From NCBI GenBank assembly GCA_016200125.1, contig JACQFK010000463.1, positions 1 to 16,916 on the forward strand: a stretch of 16,916 nt of DNA, in the 5' to 3' direction. The number at the start of each line of letters is the position of its first letter. The stretch's first letter is position 1. Positions 6,893 through 14,762 of this stretch are shown in pieces. Below the pieces are notes generated by a model. That model did no database searches, was not told where the DNA came from, and worked only from the letters and a program-made list of their open reading frames with translations. Source of the DNA: Planctomycetota bacterium (lineage in GTDB: Bacteria; Planctomycetota; MHYJ01; JACPRB01). A program made the translations under genes and the position numbers.

Positions 6893-8779
6893 ATGACGGC
6901 GGGACGCGATTTCCGGGCCTTTCTGCTCGTGGGCCTGCTGGCAGCGCTGGCGGCCCCGGCGTCCGGCGATGAGGATCCCGCCCTCGCGACCGCGCGCAGC
7001 GCGGCCCTGAAGACCTTCAAGGATCAAGTCGCCCCCTTCATCGCCGCCTACTGCACCCAGTGCCACGGCGAGAAGAAGAAGAAAGGCGGCGTGACCTTCG
7101 AGTACGCCGTGAAGAGCCCGGCCACGCCCAGTTTCCGGCCGCTGTGGAAGAAGGCGGTCGCGCACCTCCAGGCGCACGACATGCCGCCGGAGAAGGAGAA
7201 GCAGCCCGGCGACCCGGAACGCCAGGTCATCATCGACTGGGTCGCGGGGATCAAGAACCTCAGCCCCAAGGATCCCGGAGAGTTCGTCATCCGCCGCCTG
7301 AGCAAGATCGAGTACGGCAACACCCTGCACGACCTCTTCGGCGTCGACCCGAAGATCGTGGGCGAGCTGCCGGACGAGGTGCTGGGCGCCGGCTACACCA
7401 ACTCGGTCTCACCGCTGCTGATGGAGCAGTGCCTGACGGTCGCCAACGAGGTGCTGAACCGGATGCCGGCTGGCGTGCAGCAGCGGCTTTTCGGAACGGC
7501 GCCGGCGGACGCGCGGCGAGTCGCCCGGTCGATCGCCCGCGCCGCCTGGCGGCGTCCGCCCTCCGAGGCGGAGGTCGACGTCCTCTTGCGGGTGTTCACG
7601 CTGGCGACGGACCACGGAAGGTCGCAGCCGGAGGCGCTGCGCCTCATGCTCAAGGCGATCCTGGTGTCGCCGCAGTTCCTGTTCATCACCCCCGACGGCG
7701 AGGCGGCGCCGGGCGGCGACATCGTTCCGCTCGGCGACCACCAGCTGGCTTCGCGGCTGTCCTATCTGCTGTGGGCGACCACGCCCGACGCCGAGCTCTC
7801 GGCGCTGGCCGATGCCGGGACCCTGCACGAGCCGGCGCAGTTCGCCGCGCAGGCCCGCCGCCTGCTGGCGGACCCGCGGTCTCGCGCCCTGTTCGACGGC
7901 TTCGGCGCCCAGTGGCTCGGCCTCGACCGGCTCGCCGGCAAGACCTTCGACCCCGCCAAGTTCCCCCAGATGACCGCGGCCTTGCGCGCGTCGATGGTCG
8001 ACGAGGCGCGCCTGCTCTTCGAGAGCGTCCTGCGCGAGAACCGCAGCCTGGGGACCTTCATCGACTGCGACTACACGTTCCTCAACGAGACCCTGGCTCC
8101 GATCTACGGCCTGGAGGGCAGCGTCCGCGGCCCGGCGATGCGCAAGGTCCCGCTGAACAACGCCGACCGCGGCGGGATCCTGGCGCTGCCGGGCATCCTG
8201 GCGATGACCTCCTATCCCAACCGGACGAGCCCGGTGAATCGCGGCGTGTGGGTGCTGGAGCAGATTCTCGGAGAGGTCGTGCCGCCGCCCCCCGCCAATG
8301 TCCCGTCGCTGGAGAAGCAGGACCATCAGAAGGTCGCCGCCCTGACCCTGCGGCAGCGCACCGAGCTGCATCGCAGCAACCCGACCTGCGCCAGCTGCCA
8401 CAAGGTCCTCGATCCCATCGGCTTCGGACTGGAGAACTTCGACGCCATCGGGCGCTGGCGGGACCAGGAAGAGGGCGGTGGAGCGATCGACGCCACGGGC
8501 GAACTCCCCGGCAGCCTCCGCTTCAGCTCTCCGAAGGAACTGAAGCGGATCATCGCCGCCCGCCTGGACGATTTCTGCCGCACCCTGTCCGGCCGGCTGC
8601 TGGCCTACGCGCTCTGCCGTCAGCTGGAAGGCTACGACGAGATCGTCATCGATCAGATTGCCGGAGCGGTCGCCAAGGACGGCTACCGGATGCAGACGCT
8701 CGTGATCGCCGTCGTGACCAGTTATCCCTTCACGCATCGCCGCATCAACGACTTGAAAGGGAGCTCCCATGCGAAGTGA
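6893..8779 (+). CDS. DUF1592-family protein with N-terminal planctomycete cytochrome c-like domain
   Basis: The 628-residue product has an N-terminal signal peptide (about 1-25) and two CxxCH haem-c attachment motifs: CTQCH (54-58) in a cytochrome c-like domain and CASCH (499-503) near the C-terminus. Between and after these lie the regions typical of the DUF1587/1595/1592/1588/1585 family: the start motif [19 protein letters not shown] (134-152), a helical segment around 205-265, the central domain about 280-405, the segment with [19 protein letters not shown] (449-467), and a C-terminal domain about 545-620. The family is widespread in Planctomycetota, Acidobacteriota and Verrucomicrobiota and is thought to act in the periplasm or at the cell surface. 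Its reaction is not established. The stop codon overlaps the start of the DUF1552 gene by 11 bp, so the two are co-expressed. ATG 6893 gives a complete signal peptide. Confidence 0.9.
   Translation: MTAGRDFRAFLLVGLLAALAAPASGDEDPALATARSAALKTFKDQVAPFIAAYCTQCHGEKKKKGGVTFEYAVKSPATPSFRPLWKKAVAHLQAHDMPPEKEKQPGDPERQVIIDWVAGIKNLSPKDPGEFVIRRLSKIEYGNTLHDLFGVDPKIVGELPDEVLGAGYTNSVSPLLMEQCLTVANEVLNRMPAGVQQRLFGTAPADARRVARSIARAAWRRPPSEAEVDVLLRVFTLATDHGRSQPEALRLMLKAILVSPQFLFITPDGEAAPGGDIVPLGDHQLASRLSYLLWATTPDAELSALADAGTLHEPAQFAAQARRLLADPRSRALFDGFGAQWLGLDRLAGKTFDPAKFPQMTAALRASMVDEARLLFESVLRENRSLGTFIDCDYTFLNETLAPIYGLEGSVRGPAMRKVPLNNADRGGILALPGILAMTSYPNRTSPVNRGVWVLEQILGEVVPPPPANVPSLEKQDHQKVAALTLRQRTELHRSNPTCASCHKVLDPIGFGLENFDAIGRWRDQEEGGGAIDATGELPGSLRFSSPKELKRIIAARLDDFCRTLSGRLLAYALCRQLEGYDEIVIDQIAGAVAKDGYRMQTLVIAVVTSYPFTHRRINDLKGSSHAK
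8758..8763 (+). promoter_or_regulatory. Ribosome binding site of the DUF1552 gene, inside the upstream coding region
   Basis: AGGGAG lies five bases before ATG 8769 and within the last codons of the DUF1592-family gene. It supports translation of the DUF1552 gene from the same message through the overlap. Confidence 0.6.
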
Positions 8780-10145
8780 CTGGCTGATCGACCGCCGGAC
8801 CTGCCTGCGCGGAGCCGGCGCCGCGCTGGCACTGCCCCTCCTGGAAACCATGGGCTGGGCCGAAGGGAAGACCGCCAAGCCGCCCGTGCGGCTCGGGTTC
8901 ATGTTCATGCCGCACGGCGTCATCCCGGAGCGCTTCTGGCCGGCCGATCCCGCGACCTATCAGTCGGCGCCCCCGCCCATCCTGGAACCTCTGCGGGGGA
9001 TCCTTGACCAGTGCCTGGTCGTGAAGGGGATCAGCGGCGTGCCCATCGCGCCCTTCAACGGCGCGCCCCACGCGCTCGAATTGTCGACCTGGCTCACCGC
9101 CTCGCTTCCCGACGCGAACCGGCGCGACGTCGTGAACATCTCGATCTCCGCCGACCAGATCGCGGCCAATTACATCGGCGCCTTCACGGCCCTGCCGTCG
9201 CTGGAACTGGCGACCATGCCGCAGACGCACAAGGAGAACCAGGAAGGGCTCAACGAAGCGTACTACTCCCACTGCAGCTTCCGGTCGCCGACCCAGCCGC
9301 TTCCGGCCGAAACCAACCCGCGCAGCGTGTTCAAGCGGCTCTTCCAGATGCGCGAGCAGGGCCCGGCCGCCGTCAAGCCGGGGGCGTCGTCCGGCGCGGA
9401 TCCGCTCGACCGCAGCATGCTCGACCTGGTCCTGGGCGGCGCCAAGGATCTCCGCGGCAGGCTCAGCCGGGGCGATCAGCGCAAGCTCGACGAGTACCTG
9501 GACGGCGTGCGCGCGCTGGAACGGCGCATCGCCGCCATGGAGCAGCGCCGGGCCGAAGCCGCGGCGGGCGGGCCCCCCAAGCGCGGCGCGAACGACTCCG
9601 CGCCGATCGAGGTCAGCATCCCCCTGGGCGAGAAGCGCAGCGAATACATGCAGGTGATGTGCGACCTCACCGTGCTGGCCTTCCAGACCGATCTCACGCG
9701 GGTGAGCACCTACATCGGATCGACGCCCAACGGCGTCTCCTATCCCGAGCTCGGCTTCAGCGACGAGCACCACTCCCAGACGCACCACAACAACAAGCCG
9801 GAGATGGTCGACAAGATCACCAAGATCAGCGCGTTCAACGTCGCCCAGTTCGCCCACATGGTGAAGCGACTGCACGAGCTGCGCGAGGGGGAGGGCACGC
9901 TGCTCGACCACTGCATCATGATGTGGGGGTCCGGCCTGGAAGACGGCAACAAGCACACCCGCGCGAGTCTCCCCTTCGTCGTCGCCGGCCGCGGCGGCGG
10001 CTCCCTCAAGACCGGCCGCTACCTTCCGGACAGCAAGGGCAACCAGGGCGACCTGCTCGGCACGCTCCTGACCTGCGCCGGCATCCCGCTCGACCGCCCG
10101 ATCGGCATCGCCACCAAGCTGCTGACGGAGATGACGAGCGCCTAG
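8769..10145 (+). CDS. Tat-exported DUF1552 domain protein
   Basis: This 458-residue protein belongs to the DUF1552 family, routinely found next to DUF1592-family genes. The N-terminus has a twin-arginine signal, IDRRTCLRG (7-15), followed by an Ala/Leu hydrophobic segment ending near residue 31. Family-like stretches include [17 protein letters not shown] near residue 45, the helical segment around 215-260 ([20 protein letters not shown]), and the C-terminal [17 protein letters not shown] segment. The overall pattern resembles the alkaline-phosphatase-like DUF1501 group, but I see no well-defined metal site, so no activity is assigned. It overlaps the upstream gene by 11 bp and is co-translated. 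The role of the pair in the envelope is inferred, not known. Confidence 0.9.
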   Translation: MRSDWLIDRRTCLRGAGAALALPLLETMGWAEGKTAKPPVRLGFMFMPHGVIPERFWPADPATYQSAPPPILEPLRGILDQCLVVKGISGVPIAPFNGAPHALELSTWLTASLPDANRRDVVNISISADQIAANYIGAFTALPSLELATMPQTHKENQEGLNEAYYSHCSFRSPTQPLPAETNPRSVFKRLFQMREQGPAAVKPGASSGADPLDRSMLDLVLGGAKDLRGRLSRGDQRKLDEYLDGVRALERRIAAMEQRRAEAAAGGPPKRGANDSAPIEVSIPLGEKRSEYMQVMCDLTVLAFQTDLTRVSTYIGSTPNGVSYPELGFSDEHHSQTHHNNKPEMVDKITKISAFNVAQFAHMVKRLHELREGEGTLLDHCIMMWGSGLEDGNKHTRASLPFVVAGRGGGSLKTGRYLPDSKGNQGDLLGTLLTCAGIPLDRPIGIATKLLTEMTSA

Positions 10146-10171
10146 CGGAGCTGCACGCCGCGACCCTCAGG

Positions 10172-10207
10172 CGCCGGGAAGGGGCGAAGGGCCCGTGGAG
10201 CCCGGCG
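10172..10207. terminator. GC-rich inverted repeat between convergent genes, candidate two-way terminator
   Basis: CGCCGGG (10172-10178) and CCCGGCG (10201-10207) form a perfect seven-base inverted repeat with a 22-nt loop. A competing GGGC/GCCC pairing (10189-10203) is also possible. It lies in the 69-bp spacer where the plus-strand DUF1552 gene meets the end of the minus-strand transglutaminase gene, a position where one hairpin could stop both messages. There is no T run on either side, so it would not be a classic intrinsic terminator. Confidence 0.35.
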
Positions 10208-10214
10208 GCCCCGC

Positions 10215-13200
10215 CTACTCCCGTTTTTCCAGCTTCTTCAGGCGGCGCAGGGAGAGCTGGTTCGTGCTGTTCGGAAGATCGTACTCCTCCGCGATCCGGC
10301 CCAGCACGTACCAGTCCTCCGGTTCGGGCTCGGCCGTCAGCCGCGTCTGGAAGGTCTGGAGCAGAACGTTGCGCGCCTCCACCGGGCGCCCCAGGTCGGC
10401 GTACACGGTCGCCAGCGTGTGCAGGTAGCTGCCCGACCGGCCCTGCGAGTTCATCACCGACTTCTGCGCGTCCTGGAGCGCCGGCTCCGCGGCGTTGCCT
10501 TCAAGCAGGGCCGCCCAGGCCAGATTGTTATAGACCCCGGGATCCGCCTGGCCCATCTTGATCATCTTCCGGCCCTGCTCCTGCGAGGCCGCGGGACGCC
10601 CCCGCATCATCTCCACGTGCTGGAGCGCATGCAGCGCCCCCAGGCTCTTCGGCCTGCGGCGGAGCTGCTCGTCGCAGAGCGCCACCACGTCGTCCCATTT
10701 CCGCAGCTTCTCGAGCGACCGGGTCCGGAGGAAGAAGGCGGCGTCCCCCTCGGGCTCCGCCGACATCATCCGCTCCGCGGCCGTCGCGGCCTCGGCGTAC
10801 TTCTTCTCCCGGAGATAGCCCTGGGCCAGCGCGTGATCGATCGCGTACTTCAGCTTCGCGTCCTCCTCCTCCTTGCGCGCCTCCTCGAGGATTCCGAGCG
10901 CCGCTCCGCATCCCGCCCCCTCGGACGCGAGCGCGGCCGCGGCCCGGCGCAGCCCCCCGGCGTCCGCCTCCTTCGCCTTCTGCCACAGCACCGCGAAGGG
11001 GTCCGCCTCCGGCAGGTCCCGGGCCGCCCCCTCCGGAAGCTCGTCGGCGGCCCATTCGAGCCACTTCCGCGCCCGTTCGGTCTCGCCGGCCCCCAGCAGG
11101 TCGAGCGCCAGCCGCCCGAGCTGGCCGTCTCCGGCCGTGAGCAGCCGCAGGCGGCCGTCCTCCTTGTGCATGAACCAGAGCTGGGTCCCCCGGCCGGCGA
11201 ACACCGTGGGGATGCGCGCGCGGTAGCCCAGCGCATCGTCCCCCTCCAGCGAGAGTTCCATCAGGGAAAGCATGGAATCGCGCCCCACTTCCGGCGGCAT
11301 GCCCTGCTTGTTCATCGACTCGAGGACGTAGGTGTGCATGTGCCGGAACTCGAGGGACGGATCCTCCTTCGAGGCGCCGGTCACGTAGCGGCTCATGAGG
11401 GACTTCAAGCCCGCCAGGTCAAGCTCCGGCGCCACCGTGAGGAAGACCAGGCGACGGAGCGCGCTCGCCGGGTCGCCCTCGTCCTTCGGGAGCTCCGACC
11501 AGCGGCGGGTCTTGATCAGCCGGTCGGCCCGGCCGAGAAGGGTTGCCGCGTCGGCCGCGCCGCGGGCGGCCGCCGCCAGCAGCGCGCCGGCTTCGGGATA
11601 GAAGCGGAGCTTCACCAGCAGCTCGCCCGCCTGGGCCAGGCTCGCCCGGCGCGCGCCGTCCTCGGGGATCGACCGCGCGGCGTAGGCCAGCCCCGCGTCG
11701 CCGCCCTCGAGCGCCGCGCGGGCGACCAGGAGCAGCGCGCGCCCCGTCGGGGTCGACGTCTTCCGAAGCCGCTCCGACAGCTCGGCGAAGCGCCCCGCCC
11801 ACATCAGGGCGATGTTCAGGTTGTTCTCGAACTGGGTCCCTTCGATTTCCTTGAGGACCGACTTGTAGAGGTCGACGGCGTCGCCGAGGCGGGCGCCGGA
11901 GGAATAGCGCTGCCCGGCCGCGTCATGCTCCAGCATGATGGCCAGTTCCAGCGTCTCCTCCAGGCGGCCCGGCTTGAGCCGGAGAGTCGCGCGGAAGGCC
12001 GCTTCGGCTCCCTTCGGGTCCCAGCCCTTCTCGAAGCGCCGCCCGATCAGGTCGTGCTCCAGGACCCAGCCGAGGGTCTGGTGGGCGACGAGCGAGTCGG
12101 GCTCAAGCTCGACGGCCTTCCGGGCCTCGTCGCGCGCGGCTTCGCCGAGCCCCCCCGCGAGGAGCGCGCGGGCGATCTGGGACCGGTAGAGCGCCTTCGC
12201 CGGATGGGCCGACGCCAGCTTCCGGAAATCGGCGAGCGCCTCGCGGATCCGGCCGGCCTCGAGGTGGGTCGCGCCCGTGCTCGCGAATCCGATGAGCAGC
12301 ATCCCCTCCTGACGGATCCGGTCGACGCCGGCGTGGAGCTCGCGCGCCTCCTCCACAGACAGCCGGGCCTTCACGCAGTCGAATTTGAAGACGGCCGAGA
12401 CCGATCCGTCCTCGAGGCGGGAGAAGTGCCTGACGAGGACCGCGGGGCCGAGGGCGACCTTGTCGGCCTTCGGGAAGGTCCGCGGCTCGAATCCCGGCGG
12501 CGGGACGATGCGGTAGCGCCATTCCATGATGTAGGGCTGATAGAGAACGAGGTCGTTCGTCCGCCAGGGCTTGCCGGGCTCCTCCTTGATCTCGCCGCCC
12601 CGGAGGATCCAGGGGAGCTCCGAGAACAGGTTTTCCACGGGAACGGCCACGACGGCCTCCCTCAGGTCGGTCTGGCCCCGGCCGGCGTCCAGGCCTTCGA
12701 CCTTCACTTCAAGGGGCTTGGAGAGATCCGCCGCATCCGTGAACGAGGAGCTGCCCAGCTTCGGCGCCATGAAGACGGAGGACAGATAGTTCTCGAAGGC
12801 CTGGTTGACGGCCTTGCGCTCCTGGTCCAGAACTCCGCGCAGCTTGCGCTCCGCGGCGCCGGTCGGCCGCAGCGTCTCCTCCACCCGGGCCGGACCGTAC
12901 TCCGCAAGGTGGAACTCGCGGATCTTGAGATCGTAGTTGTCGCGCGAGAAGGCGGCCGGAGTCCGGACGAGCGCCTGGCTGCCCGGCGCCGCGATGAGGG
13001 CCAGGCGGTCCTGATCCGGGATCGGCAGCACCCCCGGACGCGAGAGCTTGTCGGCGGGATCGATCCACAGGTCCGGGGCGCCGACATGGACGATCGCGTG
13101 GTCGAAGGCGCCGAACCCGGGCAGGTCGGGCTCCAGGTCGGGCCCGGGGCCGGTCAGGAGCAGCGCCACGTGGGCGTCGATCCCCGACTGCCGCAGCGCG

Positions 13201-14237
13201 GCGACCAGGAGGGAGGACTTGTCCTTGCAGTCTCCGTACCCGCGCTTCAGCGTCTCCGCGGGAGGACGGGGGACGATGGACGCGTCGCCGAAGGAGAGGC
13301 TGGTGTAGCGGACCCTGGCCTGGAGGAGGGCGAGAATCCGGCTGATGCGCTCGAGGGCGGGAAGTTCCTTCGCGGGAAGTTCGCCCAGCGCGCGGAGGTC
13401 GGCGCCGGCGATCTGGGCCTCGACGGTTTCGTGATAGCGCTCCGCCACGGCGGACCAGGCGGCGCCGCTGGTGAAGGCGATGCGGGGACCGGGCGGGACG
13501 TCCGACGGGGCCAGGGGTTCCGGGGCCGGGCGGGCGGGGAGCGGGCCGTCCTCGAAGATGAGGACGCTCCGGCCCTCCGCGGATTCCTTCCGGGTCTTCA
13601 GTTCGGGAAGCAGCCGTGCCCGGTGCCGCAGGGGCAGCGAGTCGGGCGCGTCGAGCGTCAGCCGTTCGTGCCGGCAGGGCACCCCGGCGCCGAAGTTGTG
13701 GTAGGTGACGACGCCGCGGTCGAAGAAGGGGCGGCTCTGCCGCGTGACGATTTCGAGTTCGACGACGGCGCCGGCGGCCATGGCGGGGAGCGGCCCGGCC
13801 AGGCTCCGCCGGTCGCTGAACACGTCGGGGCTCCCCCCGCCGGCGGGCTTGTCGGTGAGCGTGTCTAGGTTGAGGGGATGGGCTTGGCCGTCGGCGCTGA
13901 GGACGCGGGCGCGGACGGCGGGCCGTTCCTGGTACCAGGGTGCGTAGTCCGCCTGGACGACGCCGTTCTCCCGCGCGGCCTCCTCGGTGAGCACGCGGTA
14001 CACCTGGCGGATCCGGTGTTCCGCCCGTCCGTCCGATTGATAAGTCCACTTCGTGTCGCTGAAAAGCACGACGACGACGATGCCCGGATCGATCTTGACC
14101 TCCCGGGCGGCCGCGACCACGTCCTTGGGGTCGGCTTCAAACGGCGACTTTTCCCAGGGCGGGGGCTCCTGCTCGGCGGCGGCCGCCAGGAGAAGGAGCG
14201 TCAGGAGTCCGGGGTGCAGGCATCGGAAGAGCCGCAT
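10215..14237 (-). CDS. Exported DUF3857/transglutaminase-like/TPR protein
   Basis: The 1340-residue product begins with a signal peptide (MRLFRCLHPGLLTLLLLAAA, cleavage near 21). Residues of about 55-215 fit DUF3857. Residues of about 295-400 form a transglutaminase-like domain with the cysteine in YGDCKDKSSLL (C337), the histidine in FDHAIVHV (H380) and the aspartate in LWIDPAD (D393), a complete triad in the expected order. The C-terminal half is helical with TPR-like repeats, clearest at about 655-770 and 1130-1320 (for example YNNLAWAALLEGNAAEPALQ). The DUF3857-transglutaminase pairing is common in exported proteins of Bacteroidota and Planctomycetota; the substrate is unknown, and a peptidase, transamidase or non-catalytic role is possible. 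The TPRs suggest it docks on another protein. ATG 14237 is preceded by GGGGG and gives the signal peptide. It faces the DUF1552 gene and ends 69 bp from it. Confidence 0.88.
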   Translation of the reverse strand: MRLFRCLHPGLLTLLLLAAAAEQEPPPWEKSPFEADPKDVVAAAREVKIDPGIVVVVLFSDTKWTYQSDGRAEHRIRQVYRVLTEEAARENGVVQADYAPWYQERPAVRARVLSADGQAHPLNLDTLTDKPAGGGSPDVFSDRRSLAGPLPAMAAGAVVELEIVTRQSRPFFDRGVVTYHNFGAGVPCRHERLTLDAPDSLPLRHRARLLPELKTRKESAEGRSVLIFEDGPLPARPAPEPLAPSDVPPGPRIAFTSGAAWSAVAERYHETVEAQIAGADLRALGELPAKELPALERISRILALLQARVRYTSLSFGDASIVPRPPAETLKRGYGDCKDKSSLLVAALRQSGIDAHVALLLTGPGPDLEPDLPGFGAFDHAIVHVGAPDLWIDPADKLSRPGVLPIPDQDRLALIAAPGSQALVRTPAAFSRDNYDLKIREFHLAEYGPARVEETLRPTGAAERKLRGVLDQERKAVNQAFENYLSSVFMAPKLGSSSFTDAADLSKPLEVKVEGLDAGRGQTDLREAVVAVPVENLFSELPWILRGGEIKEEPGKPWRTNDLVLYQPYIMEWRYRIVPPPGFEPRTFPKADKVALGPAVLVRHFSRLEDGSVSAVFKFDCVKARLSVEEARELHAGVDRIRQEGMLLIGFASTGATHLEAGRIREALADFRKLASAHPAKALYRSQIARALLAGGLGEAARDEARKAVELEPDSLVAHQTLGWVLEHDLIGRRFEKGWDPKGAEAAFRATLRLKPGRLEETLELAIMLEHDAAGQRYSSGARLGDAVDLYKSVLKEIEGTQFENNLNIALMWAGRFAELSERLRKTSTPTGRALLLVARAALEGGDAGLAYAARSIPEDGARRASLAQAGELLVKLRFYPEAGALLAAAARGAADAATLLGRADRLIKTRRWSELPKDEGDPASALRRLVFLTVAPELDLAGLKSLMSRYVTGASKEDPSLEFRHMHTYVLESMNKQGMPPEVGRDSMLSLMELSLEGDDALGYRARIPTVFAGRGTQLWFMHKEDGRLRLLTAGDGQLGRLALDLLGAGETERARKWLEWAADELPEGAARDLPEADPFAVLWQKAKEADAGGLRRAAAALASEGAGCGAALGILEEARKEEEDAKLKYAIDHALAQGYLREKKYAEAATAAERMMSAEPEGDAAFFLRTRSLEKLRKWDDVVALCDEQLRRRPKSLGALHALQHVEMMRGRPAASQEQGRKMIKMGQADPGVYNNLAWAALLEGNAAEPALQDAQKSVMNSQGRSGSYLHTLATVYADLGRPVEARNVLLQTFQTRLTAEPEPEDWYVLGRIAEEYDLPNSTNQLSLRRLKKLEKRE

Positions 14238-14762
14238 GAGATCCCCCTTCCAGTCAGGCCTATCTTATCCCGGGATCGGCGCCGCGGTCCGGAAAACCCT
14301 GAACCGGTCCCCCTGACGCCGGGATCCCCTCGACCATTTCCGGGTCGAACTCGTCCAGATCGCCCGTCGACCGATCGACCACGCCGCCCTCGACCCGCGC
14401 CCGCAGTCGGGACCGGAGTCCCGCCACGGCGCGTTCACTCACGCAGGTCAGAGCGGCCGCCGCCGGCCGACGGATCTCCCCCAGGAACCCTGCCCCACGC
14501 GAGGGCATCCCGCGATCCTCCCTCGAGGACAGGACCGCCGAGTTCCGTCGCACCAGGAGATGGGCGACGGCCCCCCGACCGATGTGCGCGGATAGCGGAT
14601 CGTCCAAACGGGAGCAGAGGGAAGAAGGCCTGGGGATTCGAGGCCAGCGCGCGCGGAGCGCGGGCTATTCATGAGTGAGGCAGGGAAGGAAATCCGGCCG
14701 GCGTCATCCCTCTGTTCTCATCGGGCGCGAGGAACCGGCGGGGGAATGCAAGGCACCTCGCG
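14238..14762. other. About 525 bp without a confident gene
   Basis: This stretch separates two minus-strand genes. The most protein-like frame is a TTG-initiated minus-strand frame (14607-14260, 115 codons), whose third positions are about 78% G or C, lower than the neighbouring genes. It has no Shine-Dalgarno, no recognisable domain and no signal peptide. A weak TAAGAT hexamer on the minus strand near 14264-14269 could be a -10 for the transglutaminase gene, without a matching -35. I see no RNA gene, repeat or mobile element. It could hold a small unrecognised gene or a decayed one. Confidence 0.4.
14726..14762 (-). terminator. Hairpin just after the minus-strand lipoprotein gene
   Basis: CGCGAGG (14726-14732) and CCTCGCG (14756-14762) are perfectly complementary, with a 23-nt loop, and lie directly beyond the TGA at 14763-14765. 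The position fits transcription termination for the lipoprotein gene. There is no T run downstream on the minus strand, so a Rho-dependent or RNA-stability role is as likely. Confidence 0.35.

Noticed and set aside
1322..7020. Very long minus-strand reading frames opposite the plus-strand genes (about 937 and 962 codons).
   Set aside because: They are antisense to genes with clear domain motifs. Their composition is Arg/Asp/Gly/Val-rich, as expected of a frame created by high GC at third positions. No domain is recognisable.
10419..13868. A plus-strand reading frame of about 1149 codons opposite the transglutaminase gene.
   Set aside because: The minus strand has a signal peptide, a complete Cys-His-Asp triad and TPR repeats. 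The plus frame is low-complexity Arg/Gly/Leu-rich sequence.
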